Below, in pieces: positions 1-5,342 of a stretch of DNA of 5,342 nt. Below the pieces are notes generated by a model. That model worked only from the letters and a program-made list of their open reading frames with translations, was not told the origin of the DNA and did no database searches. Source of the stretch: Lautropia sp. (lineage in GTDB: Bacteria > Pseudomonadota > Gammaproteobacteria > Burkholderiales > Burkholderiaceae_E). Position 1 is the first letter of the stretch; each line of letters opens with the position of its first letter. The position numbers and the translations under genes are program-made. The DNA lies in assembly GCA_013813615.1 (NCBI GenBank), contig JACCRJ010000602.1:1-5342 (forward strand). The letters are read 5' to 3'.

Positions 1-337
1 GTGCCGGGGCGACGCCGAGGAACTCGACGCCGGCCCGCAGGTTTTCAGTGACACTCATGTTTCGGAACACGTTTCGCTCCTGCGGCACATAGGCTAGGCG
101 AGCCCGTGCACGGGCGGGCGCGTCGAGGCCAGTCACATCCTGATCGCCGAGCAGGATGCGGCCGGTTCGCGCCGGCAGCAGTCCTGCGACGGTCTTCATG
201 AGCGTGGACTTGCCGGAGCCGTTCGGCCCGACCACACAGAGGATGCCGCCGGTCGGCACCTCGATCGTTACCGCATGGATGATGTCGCGTCCTGCGTAGC
301 CCGCGCACAGCGCCTGGATCGAGAGCTGTGGCCTCAT
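1..337 (-). CDS. livF: LivF-type ABC transporter ATP-binding protein (partial, C-terminus off the window)
   Basis: This is the N-terminal 112 codons of the second cytoplasmic ATPase of a branched-chain amino acid/amide-type (HAAT) importer. It would pair with the LivG-type ATPase to power uptake. The reading frame starts MRPQLSIQAL. It shows a Walker A motif GPNGSGKST at residues 37-45 and a Q-loop in YVPQERNVF (Gln86). VPQERNVF followed by MSVTENL is typical of LivF rather than LivG. The signature, Walker B and H-loop lie beyond the left edge. The ATG at 337-335 overlaps the livG stop by one base (TGATG), which implies translational coupling and supports this start. The transported substrate cannot be read from the ATPase. 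Confidence 0.93.
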   Translation of the reverse strand, partial: MRPQLSIQALCAGYAGRDIIHAVTIEVPTGGILCVVGPNGSGKSTLMKTVAGLLPARTGRILLGDQDVTGLDAPARARARLAYVPQERNVFRNMSVTENLRAGVEFLGVAPA

Positions 338-1089
338 CAGGCGCCACCCAGGTAGGCGTCGATGACGCGACGGTCGCCACTGATCTCTGCAAACGAACCA
401 TGGGTCAGGACCGAACCCTCCGCCAGTACATATACCGGATCGCCGATGGCCGCCACCATGTCCATGTTGTGCTCGACGATGACGATGGTCAGTCCTTCGT
501 CCCGCAGGACGCGGATGAAGCCGATAAGTTCCTTCACCAGCGTCGGATTGACCCCGGCCGCCGGCTCGTCGAGCAGCAGCAGCTTCGGCCGGGTCATCAG
601 GGCCCGGGCCAGCTCCAGCAGCTTCTTCTGGCCGCCGGACAATACCCTTGCCGGCATGTCCGCCAGCGACCACAGGCCGACCCGCTCCAGGAGTGATCTG
701 ACCTCGAGCAGCGCTAGCGACTCCTCTCGCCGGATCGTCGCGACTCCCAGCAAGGCGGGAAGCAATCGCTCGCCGGTCTGATCCTGCCGTGCCAGCAGCA
801 GGTTTTCTGCCACCGTGAGTTCCCCGAGTTCACGCGAGATCTGAAAGGTCCTGGTCATGCCCCGGGCCGCTCTAAGGTGCATCGGCATCGCGGTGACGTC
901 GCTGCCGTCGAGCATGATCCGTCCCGAGTCGGGCGGGTGCAGGCCGCAGAGCACGTTGAAGAGCGTCGTCTTGCCGGCCCCGTTGGGGCCGACGATCGCG
1001 GTGACCGATCCCCTGGGCACCTCGACCGTCGCGTCCTTGAGCGCCTGCACGCCGCCGAAGCGCTTGTCGAGGCCGATACCTTGCAGCAT
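337..1089 (-). CDS. livG: LivG-type ABC transporter ATP-binding protein
   Basis: A complete 250-residue cytoplasmic ATPase of a HAAT-type importer, the normal length for LivG. Visible motifs are Walker A GPNGAGKTT (34-42), Q-loop Gln83 in RTFQISREL, signature LSGGQ (150-154), Walker B LLLLDEP with catalytic Glu175, the D-loop region AAGVNP (177-182) and H-loop His207 in VEHNMDMV. The RTFQ motif and the C-terminal DAYLGG are characteristic of LivG. The more usual EHDM appears here as EHNM, a mild change. The start lies 11 nt after the stop of the substrate-binding protein gene, with only a weak ribosome binding site, so translation may depend on readthrough from upstream. The gene overlaps livF by one base. 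The family is secure; the transported solute is unknown. Confidence 0.96.
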   Translation of the reverse strand: MLQGIGLDKRFGGVQALKDATVEVPRGSVTAIVGPNGAGKTTLFNVLCGLHPPDSGRIMLDGSDVTAMPMHLRAARGMTRTFQISRELGELTVAENLLLARQDQTGERLLPALLGVATIRREESLALLEVRSLLERVGLWSLADMPARVLSGGQKKLLELARALMTRPKLLLLDEPAAGVNPTLVKELIGFIRVLRDEGLTIVIVEHNMDMVAAIGDPVYVLAEGSVLTHGSFAEISGDRRVIDAYLGGA

Positions 1090-1100
1090 GTCGCTTCGGC

Positions 1101-2327
1101 TCAGGAGACGATGGAGATGACCTGATTGCGACCGTTTCTGATCTGGTACTGGGTAAACTCCCGGTTCACCAGGTCGCCGCTTGCGCTGAACTCCACGCTC
1201 GAACCGGCGCCCGTGTAATTCAATGGCTTGCCGGCCCGGATCAGGCGCAGCCCATCCACCGGATCGTCGACCTCGTCGCCCGGACCATGGGCAATTGCCG
1301 GGAAGTGCTTGAGCAGTTCCGGCGCGCTGGTGGATTTCGATTTTTCGATTGCCATGGCGAGCATGGCGAACTGGTCATAGGTATTGCAGGCGAACAGGAA
1401 GACGCGATCGTCCGTCTCGTTCATCATGCGCGCGAACTTGCGGTAGGCGGTGCTGCCGGCAGGCGGGGTCGGTTGCAGATGGGTGATGCCTTCAGCAACT
1501 TTCGCGCCGACATTCTGCACGAACTTGCCTTCGCTGTCGGCGGCGATCGACAGCGTGAAGATTCGGGAAGTGAAGCCGCTGCGGAACACCTCCTTGGCGA
1601 TCGCCGTGAAATCCGGCAGCAGCGCCGGCATGAAGACGCCATCGGTGTTCTTGCTGAAGATCTGCTCGACTTCGCTGCGGTAGGAGGGCTGGCCGGGATT
1701 GTAGAAGACCTTTTCGACGACCTCGCCCCCGCCCTTTCGGATGGCTTCCGAGAAGGGTTCGATCATGCCGACCGTGAACGGGTTCTGCAGCCCCAGGATG
1801 CAGACCCGCTTGAGGTCGCTCTTGAGCATGGCGCGACCGATCACACCTCCCCAGTCCTTGCCCTTCGCCTGGAAGCGCCATATCAGGCCCTTCGTGTCGC
1901 CCTCCGTGATGGCGTCGGCCGACCCGGATACCAGCATGCCCATCTGCCGCTCCAGCACGATCGGCTTCAATGCCATGGCGACCGAACTGTTCCAGACACC
2001 GGTGAGGATCGATACCTTCTCCACGTCCAGCAGCTTGCGGGCAGCGGCGACCCCGGCAGTTGCGCTGCTTTCGGTATCCTCGACCAGGACTTCGAGCGGG
2101 CGTCCACCCAGCAGGCCGCCGGCTTCCTTGTTGATGCGCTCTGCCGCCAGTCTGCCGGCCTTGGCCATCTCTGGTCCGTAGGCTGCGGCCGCGCCGGTCA
2201 GGGGCACCAGCAGGCCGATCCTGATCGGTCCGGACTCCTGCGCCAGCACGTCGGCCGAACGGGCGAACATCGGCAATGATCCGGCCAGGGCGAGGGTGCG
2301 AAGGGTAGTACGGCGCGATTGGCGCAT
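1101..2327 (-). CDS. HAAT-family ABC transporter periplasmic substrate-binding protein
   Basis: A complete 408-residue periplasmic binding protein of the Leu/Ile/Val-binding type (Peripla_BP_6 fold). It would capture the solute and deliver it to the permeases served by the adjacent LivG/LivF ATPases. The N-terminus MRQSRRTTLRTLALAG has an arginine pair before a short hydrophobic stretch, resembling a Tat signal with Thr in place of the usual Phe. Likely cleavage is after VLA (residue 29), before QESGPIRIG. The mature protein opens with IRIGLLVPLTG (35-45), followed by GPEMAKAGRLAAERIN (51-66) and TGVWNSS (109-115), all typical of the family. Residues around 370-390 (YTGAGSSVEF, then SGD) match the conserved C-terminal block. 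AAAGGAA lies 7 nt upstream of the ATG. HAAT proteins bind amino acids, amides, urea or aromatic acids, and I cannot choose among them. Confidence 0.93.
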   Translation of the reverse strand: MRQSRRTTLRTLALAGSLPMFARSADVLAQESGPIRIGLLVPLTGAAAAYGPEMAKAGRLAAERINKEAGGLLGGRPLEVLVEDTESSATAGVAAARKLLDVEKVSILTGVWNSSVAMALKPIVLERQMGMLVSGSADAITEGDTKGLIWRFQAKGKDWGGVIGRAMLKSDLKRVCILGLQNPFTVGMIEPFSEAIRKGGGEVVEKVFYNPGQPSYRSEVEQIFSKNTDGVFMPALLPDFTAIAKEVFRSGFTSRIFTLSIAADSEGKFVQNVGAKVAEGITHLQPTPPAGSTAYRKFARMMNETDDRVFLFACNTYDQFAMLAMAIEKSKSTSAPELLKHFPAIAHGPGDEVDDPVDGLRLIRAGKPLNYTGAGSSVEFSASGDLVNREFTQYQIRNGRNQVISIVS

Positions 2328-2333
2328 GGTGAG

Positions 2334-2340
2334 TTCCTTT
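2334..2340 (-). promoter_or_regulatory. Ribosome binding site of the substrate-binding protein gene
   Basis: The minus strand reads AAAGGAA here, about 6-7 nt upstream of the ATG at 2327-2325. It supports that start and lies in the 29-nt gap after the AhpD-like gene, so the two genes can share a transcript. Confidence 0.75.
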
Positions 2341-2356
2341 CGGTGTTGGAAGACGA

Positions 2357-2899
2357 TCAGACGGGCGGGGTGGCGTATTCGCTGTCGATCTGCAGAGCGT
2401 CATTGACCCGGTTGTAGAAGCCGCAAAGCGCAATGCGGATGGTCAGCTCGACGATCTGCGCCTCGCTGAAATGCGCCCGCAGTCGTTCGAACATCGCGTC
2501 GCGGATGCGTTGCGGGGAATTGCTGACGGCTATCGAATACTCGATCACCAGCTTGTCGATGTCGTCGAATTCGGTTACTTCGGCGAAGTTCAGCACATTG
2601 TCCGCGGCGGCTTCCGAGACACCTTCGGCCGAGAGCAGCGGCTTGTGGTGGCCCACGCAGTACTCGCATTCATTCAACTTCGAGACGGCGACAATCGCGA
2701 GTTCGACATAGCGGTAGGGGATGTTCTTCTGCTCGCGCAACTCTAGTAGCATTCCCATCTGGTGGACCACGGCCGATGGCACATGTGCGAATACCGCTGC
2801 CTGGTTACGGAACGGGCCATATCCGAAAGCGTATTTCTCGAACACCGCGCGCGCGTGCGGTTGCAGCGTTTGCGGGTCGACATCACTGACTCTTGCCAT
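2357..2899 (-). CDS. AhpD/carboxymuconolactone decarboxylase-family protein
   Basis: A 180-residue, all-helical protein of the carboxymuconolactone decarboxylase (CMD) superfamily. The diagnostic block is ELAIVAVSKLNECEYCVGHH (residues 66-85). It contains the CxxC pair Cys78/Cys81, a following His84/His85 and an upstream Glu66, which is the AhpD-type redox centre. This favours a peroxidase or thiol-disulfide role over a true lactone decarboxylase, which often lacks the CxxC. A longer frame with an ATG at 2962 exists, but the ATG at 2899 has a near-perfect GAAGGAGA just upstream and matches the family N-terminus, so I chose 2899. It is the first gene of the transporter unit, 29 nt before the binding-protein gene and divergent from the lysR fragment. 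Its link to the imported compound is inferred from position only. Confidence 0.9.
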   Translation of the reverse strand: MARVSDVDPQTLQPHARAVFEKYAFGYGPFRNQAAVFAHVPSAVVHQMGMLLELREQKNIPYRYVELAIVAVSKLNECEYCVGHHKPLLSAEGVSEAAADNVLNFAEVTEFDDIDKLVIEYSIAVSNSPQRIRDAMFERLRAHFSEAQIVELTIRIALCGFYNRVNDALQIDSEYATPPV

Positions 2900-2997
2900 G
2901 GGGTTCTCCTTCAAGGCTGCGGAAAGATCGTCGGCGGGCGGCGCGCCCTGGTTAAACGCCACCCGGTCGGTTTTTATGCAGAGAGCCTCCTGGTGCG
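2900..2997. promoter_or_regulatory. Divergent promoter region between the transporter operon and the lysR fragment
   Basis: This 98-nt gap separates two outward-facing genes and must hold the promoter of the minus-strand operon and, by the usual LysR arrangement, an operator bound by the regulator. An AT-rich patch at 2951-2977 (GTTAAAC, then a T-run ending TTTTTATG) is the only low-GC stretch and the likeliest place for -10 elements. I found no -35/-10 pair close to consensus and no convincing T-N11-A dyad. The call therefore rests on gene arrangement, not on a recognised motif. Confidence 0.5.
2905..2912 (-). promoter_or_regulatory. Ribosome binding site that sets the AhpD-like start
   Basis: The minus strand reads GAAGGAGA, ending 5 nt before the ATG at 2899-2897. 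It is the strongest Shine-Dalgarno match in the window. It decides against the upstream in-frame ATG at 2962, which would put the coding region through most of the divergent intergenic space. Confidence 0.85.
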
Positions 2998-3228
2998 ATG
3001 ATGGATCTGCGGCTCGTCAGGATTTTCGTGGCGGTCGTGAAGCACGGCAGCATGACGCTGGCGGCTCGCGAACTCGGCCTGACCCAGTCGGCGGTTTCCC
3101 AGGCGGTTCGCCAGCTCGAGGACGCGCTCGGCACGGTGCTGATCGACCGGCAGCGACGCCCGGTGGGACCGACGGCTGCCGGCTCGCTGTTGAGCGCGCG
3201 CGGCGCCGTGCTGGTCGAGGACGCCTGA
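2998..3228 (+). pseudogene. LysR-type transcriptional regulator, truncated after the DNA-binding domain
   Basis: The frame encodes 76 residues beginning MMDLRLVRIFVAVVKHGS. It contains a complete LysR winged-helix DNA-binding domain: LAARELGLTQSAVSQAVRQL (about 21-40), then LEDALGTVLIDR and PTAAGSLL. It ends in LVEDA followed by TGA at 3226-3228. LysR regulators are normally about 300 residues, with a long coiled helix and an effector-binding domain after this point; both are absent. Downstream sequence in all frames switches to an antisense IS701-family transposase, so the gene was cut rather than mistranslated. Position and orientation suggest it once controlled the divergent AhpD-like/transporter operon. 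The start may be either ATG of the tandem ATGATG (2998 or 3001); MDLR at 3001 is the usual family beginning. There is no strong ribosome binding site. Whether the HTH fragment is still made and binds DNA is unknown. Confidence 0.88.
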
Positions 3229-3230
3229 TT

Positions 3231-3471
3231 CACCCGTCGCAGCATCTCGTCATCCGACGAGTCGGCCTTCGCCACGAAGTGATGCAGCGCCTGGTGCTTC
3301 GCGCTCGATCTCATCGGCTCCAGCCGTGCCGCCATCGGCTCCACGCTCTGTCTGGCCAGCGGCTGCATCAGCCCCCGTGCAGTAGCCGCGTAATCCCGCA
3401 TGACGATCCGCGGGGCGCAGCCCCTGCGACAGATGCTCCAGATACTCGTCGAACCGTTGTGCCGTTCCCAT
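3231..3471 (-). pseudogene. IS701-family transposase, N-terminal fragment with a frameshift
   Basis: Translation begins MGTAQRFDEYLEHLSQGL and continues through RPADRHAGLRGYCTG (to residue 33). The frame is then lost. In the next frame the homology resumes as LMQPLARQSVEPMAARLEPM, then SSAKHQALHHFVAKAD and SDDEMLRRV. RGYCTGL, SVEPMAAR and HQ-LHHFV are hallmarks of IS701-family transposases. The break fits one extra base in a run of five C (plus strand 3372-3376). TGGAGGG (plus strand 3481-3487) is a plausible ribosome binding site for the ATG at 3471. Only about 80 residues of an enzyme normally around 400 or more remain. The DDE catalytic core is absent, so the fragment is non-functional. 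Confidence 0.85.
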
Positions 3472-3503
3472 CGCAAGTCACCCTCCACATCAGGTTCGGC
3501 GTA

Positions 3504-3537
3504 TAGTCTTCATGAATTTATTGACACAGTAAGACTA
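3504..3537. repeat. 7-bp inverted repeat in the IS leader, overlapping the gpx stop
   Basis: TAGTCTT (3504-3510) and AAGACTA (3531-3537) are perfect inverted arms separated by 20 nt of AT-rich sequence. The outer arm includes the TAG stop of gpx, read on the minus strand. The repeat may be a transposase-binding or terminal feature of the IS remnant. It lacks the GC-rich stem and following T-tract of an intrinsic terminator. A 7-bp match with a long loop could also arise by chance. Confidence 0.45.
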
Positions 3538-4032
3538 CAGGCGGCTCGCCGCTTCCAGTAGGTGCTCGATATCCGCCCCCAATTCCTCCGGCGCCGTCTG
3601 GGGCGCATAGCGCCTGAAGACCCGGCCGTCGCGGCCCACCAGGAACTTGGTGAAATTCCATTTGATGGATTCGCTGCCGAGCAGGCCGGGCGCGGCAGCC
3701 TTCAGGTGCTTGAACAGCGGGTGCACGTCGGCACCGTTGACCGCCACCTTCTCGAACAGCGGGAACCGGACGTCGAAGCTGGTCTCGCAGAACTGCGCGA
3801 TGTCCTGGCTGCTGCCGGGCTCCTGCTCGCCGAACTGGTTGCACGGAAACCCCATCACCACCAGCCCGCGGTCCTGGTACCTCTCATGCAGCTTCTGCAG
3901 GCTGGCGTATTGCGGCGTGAAGCCGCACCTGCTGGCGGTGTTGACGATCAGCAGGACCTTCCCCCGGTACTGCGCAAGCAGCGCGGGCACGCCGGCCAGC
4001 GTCGTGGCGGAGAAATCGAAAACGCTCGTCAT
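3535..4032 (-). CDS. gpx: Glutathione peroxidase-family protein (cysteine type, probably thioredoxin-dependent)
   Basis: A complete 165-residue thioredoxin-fold peroxidase that reduces hydrogen peroxide and organic hydroperoxides. No signal peptide is visible, so it should be cytoplasmic. The active-site block NTASRCGFT (31-39) has Cys36 where selenoenzymes carry selenocysteine. Gln70 in FGEQEP and Trp125-Asn126 in KWNFTKFL complete the catalytic tetrad. FPCNQF (62-67) is the second family signature. Cys82 in QFCETSFDV, before FPLFEKVAVNG, sits where two-cysteine members have the resolving cysteine, which favours thioredoxin over glutathione as reductant. The ATG at 4032 follows GGAG (4041-4038) and begins the conserved N-terminus, so a longer open frame extending to 4602 is rejected. 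The TAG stop lies in the edge of the IS remnant, so the native C-terminus may have been altered by a residue or more. Confidence 0.95.
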   Translation of the reverse strand: MTSVFDFSATTLAGVPALLAQYRGKVLLIVNTASRCGFTPQYASLQKLHERYQDRGLVVMGFPCNQFGEQEPGSSQDIAQFCETSFDVRFPLFEKVAVNGADVHPLFKHLKAAAPGLLGSESIKWNFTKFLVGRDGRVFRRYAPQTAPEELGADIEHLLEAASRL

Positions 4033-4088
4033 CGCATCTCCACCCTCGGATATTCCTGGTGACGGGACGGCAGCACGATCCGCGTCAT

Positions 4089-4102
4089 GCTCCTTTTGGA
4101 GC
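4089..4102. repeat. Short perfect hairpin GCTCC-TTTT-GGAGC
   Basis: A 5-bp stem with a TTTT loop lies 57 nt upstream of the gpx start and 136 nt upstream of the argE start. It is too short and lacks a T-tract on either strand, so it is not a convincing terminator. It could be a dyad operator or chance. Confidence 0.35.
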
Positions 4103-4105
4103 GAG

Positions 4106-4128
4106 CCGGACCGAACATGCCCGGACCG
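4106..4128. repeat. Direct repeat CCGGACCG, two copies
   Basis: CCGGACCG occurs at 4106-4113 and 4121-4128, 15 nt start to start, in the gpx/argE intergenic region. Spacing and position would suit a regulator site, but in GC-rich DNA such a match can be accidental. Confidence 0.35.
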
Positions 4129-4226
4129 GTTGGATTGGGGCAGTTTAATCTCTTGCCGCGTTGGCGAGGCCGCACGCGGTAGACTGGTGGCTCGCCCGCT
4201 TGCTGATCCCTCGACCGCGCCACTCG

Positions 4227-4230
4227 TGGA
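4227..4230 (+). promoter_or_regulatory. Ribosome binding site supporting the argE ATG start
   Basis: GGAG lies 7 nt before the ATG at 4238. It favours that start over the in-frame GTG codons at 4187 and 4226. Confidence 0.6.
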
Positions 4231-4237
4231 GCCGAAC

Positions 4238-5342
4238 ATGTCCGGAATGCCTGCAGGATTGCCTGTCGCTGCGACGTCCGTCGATCCGACACTGCTGCCT
4301 GCCACCGTCGAGATCCTGCGCCGCCTGGTAGGCTTCGACACCACCAGCTCGCGCAGCAACCGGGAACTGATCGACTGGGTCGCCGGTCGCCTCGACGACC
4401 TTGGCATCGACTCCTTCGTGCAGCATGGCGACGAGCCGGGCAAGGCGAACCTGTTCGCGACCATCGGCCCGCAGGACCGGCCGGGGGTGATGTTGTCAGG
4501 CCATTCGGACGTCGTGCCGGTGGCCGGCGAAGTCTGGGAGAGCGATCCTTTCACCCTGCAGGATCGCAACGGCAGGCTGCATGGCCGTGGCTCCGCCGAC
4601 ATGAAGGCTTACATCGCCTGCTGCCTTGCCATGACGCCCACCTTTTACAAAGCCGGCCTGCGAACGCCGGTGCATCTCGCGCTTTCCTACAACGAGGAAA
4701 GCAACATGCACGGCATGGGCATGCTGGCGGCGCACCTGGCCAGCGCGCCGGTGAAGCCTGCGGTCGCAATCATCGGCGAGCCGACACTGATGCAGGTGGT
4801 GGTGGCCAACAAGGGTTCCGCCGTCTACCGCATCAAGGTCGTGGGCAAGCCGGTGCATTCGTCGTTTCGCCACCTGGGCGTGTCGGCGGTGGAGGTTGCC
4901 GCGGAGATCATCGTCTTCATCAACGCCCTTCAGAAGAGACTGCTCGGGGCGGAGCGTCACGACGGTTTCGAGTTTCCGCATACCAGTTTGCACGTCGGCA
5001 GGATCGAAGGCGGGACCGCGCACAACATCACCGCGAAGGAATGCGAACTGCTGTTCGAGATTCGCACGCTGCCCGGCACCGATACCGGCGCCATCGTGGA
5101 AGAGGTTCGCCGCTACTGCCATCAGACGCTGCTGCCGCCGATCAGGGCGATTTCGCCGGATTGCGACATCGAGCTGGAGGTGGTGCTCGACACGCCGGCA
5201 CTGGACGAGCGGCGCAATCGCCACCTCGCTCAGGCAGTGATGCCGCTGTGCGATTGCCTGGCGCCGCGGCGAGTGAGCTTCGGCACCGAGGGCGGCATCC
5301 TGCAAGCGGCTGGTGTCCCGACCGTCATCTGCGGTCCGGGGG
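4238..5342 (+). CDS. argE: ArgE-type acetylornithine deacetylase, M20 peptidase family (partial, C-terminus off the window)
   Basis: The first 368 codons of a zinc-dependent amidohydrolase of the M20/ArgE/DapE family. The best-known reaction is removal of acetate from N-acetylornithine in arginine synthesis. Visible motifs are GHSDVVPV (88-95) with metal ligand His89 and Asp91, GRGSADMKAY (116-125) with bridging Asp121, NEES (152-155) with the catalytic-site glutamates Glu153/154, and IIGEPT (178-183) with Glu181. HSS at 207-209 falls in the dimerisation/lid domain. VGRIEGGTAHNI (253-264), FEIRTLPG (273-280) and SFGTEGGILQAAGVPTV (347-363) are strongly ArgE-like. The final metal-binding His should lie just past the right edge, after CGPG. 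Usual length is about 380-400 residues, so little is missing. The usual DEE appears as NEE, and the HKG segment reads NKG. A related N-acyl-amino-acid deacetylase is the main alternative. Confidence 0.88.
   Translation, partial: MSGMPAGLPVAATSVDPTLLPATVEILRRLVGFDTTSSRSNRELIDWVAGRLDDLGIDSFVQHGDEPGKANLFATIGPQDRPGVMLSGHSDVVPVAGEVWESDPFTLQDRNGRLHGRGSADMKAYIACCLAMTPTFYKAGLRTPVHLALSYNEESNMHGMGMLAAHLASAPVKPAVAIIGEPTLMQVVVANKGSAVYRIKVVGKPVHSSFRHLGVSAVEVAAEIIVFINALQKRLLGAERHDGFEFPHTSLHVGRIEGGTAHNITAKECELLFEIRTLPGTDTGAIVEEVRRYCHQTLLPPIRAISPDCDIELEVVLDTPALDERRNRHLAQAVMPLCDCLAPRRVSFGTEGGILQAAGVPTVICGPG

Larger units (their letters stand above)
3229..3540 (-). mobile_element. IS701-family insertion sequence remnant (5' part only)
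   Basis: Between the lysR fragment and the gpx stop codon lies about 310 nt of insertion-sequence DNA. It carries the start of an IS701-family transposase on the minus strand, plus about 69 nt upstream of it that is AT-rich compared with its surroundings. The right boundary is inferred to lie at or near the gpx stop (about 3535-3540), where the AT-rich leader begins. The left boundary, about 3226-3231, is where transposase homology stops and lysR homology begins. The transposase C-terminus, its catalytic residues and the other IS end are missing, so the element cannot move on its own. Exact IS ends need comparison with an intact copy. Confidence 0.8.
4033..4237. promoter_or_regulatory. Divergent intergenic region between gpx and argE
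   Basis: These 205 nt separate two outward-facing genes and should carry both promoters. Visible structure is a small hairpin at 4089-4102 and a pair of 8-bp direct repeats at 4106-4128. An AT-rich patch GTTTAATC lies at 4143-4150. TAGACT at 4180-4185 could be a -10 for argE, but no well-spaced -35 accompanies it: TTGCCG at 4153-4158 is 21 nt away. No promoter can be named with confidence. Confidence 0.45.

Noticed and set aside
1287..2279. Long plus-strand open frame (330 codons) opposite the substrate-binding protein
   Set aside because: It is antisense to a complete periplasmic binding protein gene with a signal peptide and ribosome binding site. No domain is seen.
2900..2962. 21-residue longer start for the AhpD-like protein at 2962
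   Set aside because: No good ribosome binding site precedes it, whereas GAAGGAGA directly precedes the ATG at 2899.
2951..2984. LysR-type T-N11-A operator in the divergent region
   Set aside because: T and A pairs at the right spacing can be found, but none has a clear dyad around them. Weak AAAC/GTTT arms (2954-2957, 2970-2973) are too short to call.
2721..3506. 261-codon plus-strand frame spanning the AhpD-like gene, lysR fragment and IS remnant
   Set aside because: It crosses three unrelated, better-supported features in the wrong frame, so it is chance openness in GC-rich DNA.
3504..3537. Intrinsic terminator for gpx
   Set aside because: The stem is only 7 bp with a 20-nt loop, is not GC-rich, and has no T-tract following on the minus strand.
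4153..4185. Sigma-70 promoter for argE (TTGCCG with TAGACT)
   Set aside because: The spacing of 21 nt is too long for a confident call.
4033..4602. N-terminal extension of the gpx frame to 355 residues
   Set aside because: The extension runs antisense through the start of argE and has no family homology. The gpx ATG at 4032 has its own ribosome binding site and begins the conserved fold.
4496..5305. Long minus-strand open frame (269 codons) opposite argE
   Set aside because: It is antisense to a well-supported M20 hydrolase. Its Arg/His-rich composition with no recognisable domain is typical of a shadow frame in GC-rich DNA.

Overview
The window looks like chromosomal DNA of a GC-rich Gram-negative bacterium. 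The codon use, a branched-chain-type (HAAT) ABC transporter, a LysR regulator, a cysteine glutathione peroxidase and an ArgE-type deacetylase suggest a proteobacterium. Burkholderiales or a related betaproteobacterial group is my best guess, but the sequence alone does not settle it.

The left part (1-2899, minus strand) is one transcription unit, read right to left. It begins with an AhpD/carboxymuconolactone decarboxylase-family protein. A periplasmic substrate-binding protein with a twin-arginine-like signal peptide follows, then two ABC ATPases of the LivG and LivF types. LivF runs off the left edge. Spacing is tight: 29 nt, 11 nt and a 1-nt TGATG stop/start overlap. The two membrane permeases (LivH/LivM types) are not in the window and probably lie further downstream, to the left.

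The middle (2998-3540) is a scar. A LysR-type regulator, divergent from the transporter operon, keeps only its DNA-binding N-terminus (76 codons). It then runs within a few bases into an antisense, 5'-only fragment of an IS701-family transposase. That fragment also carries a +1 frameshift in a run of five C. The upstream end of the IS remnant reaches the stop codon of the next gene. Loss of the 3' part of both lysR and the transposase indicates a deletion or recombination junction rather than a simple insertion.

The right part holds two divergent housekeeping-type genes separated by 205 nt. One is a complete cysteine-type glutathione peroxidase (3535-4032, minus). The other is an M20-family acetylornithine deacetylase-like hydrolase (4238 to the right edge, plus, truncated).

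I see no rRNA, tRNA, CRISPR array or clearly new system. The most interesting points are the lysR/IS701 fusion scar, which leaves a transporter operon beside an HTH-only regulator fragment, the redox-type protein at the head of the transporter operon, and departures from the usual metal-site motif in the ArgE-like enzyme.
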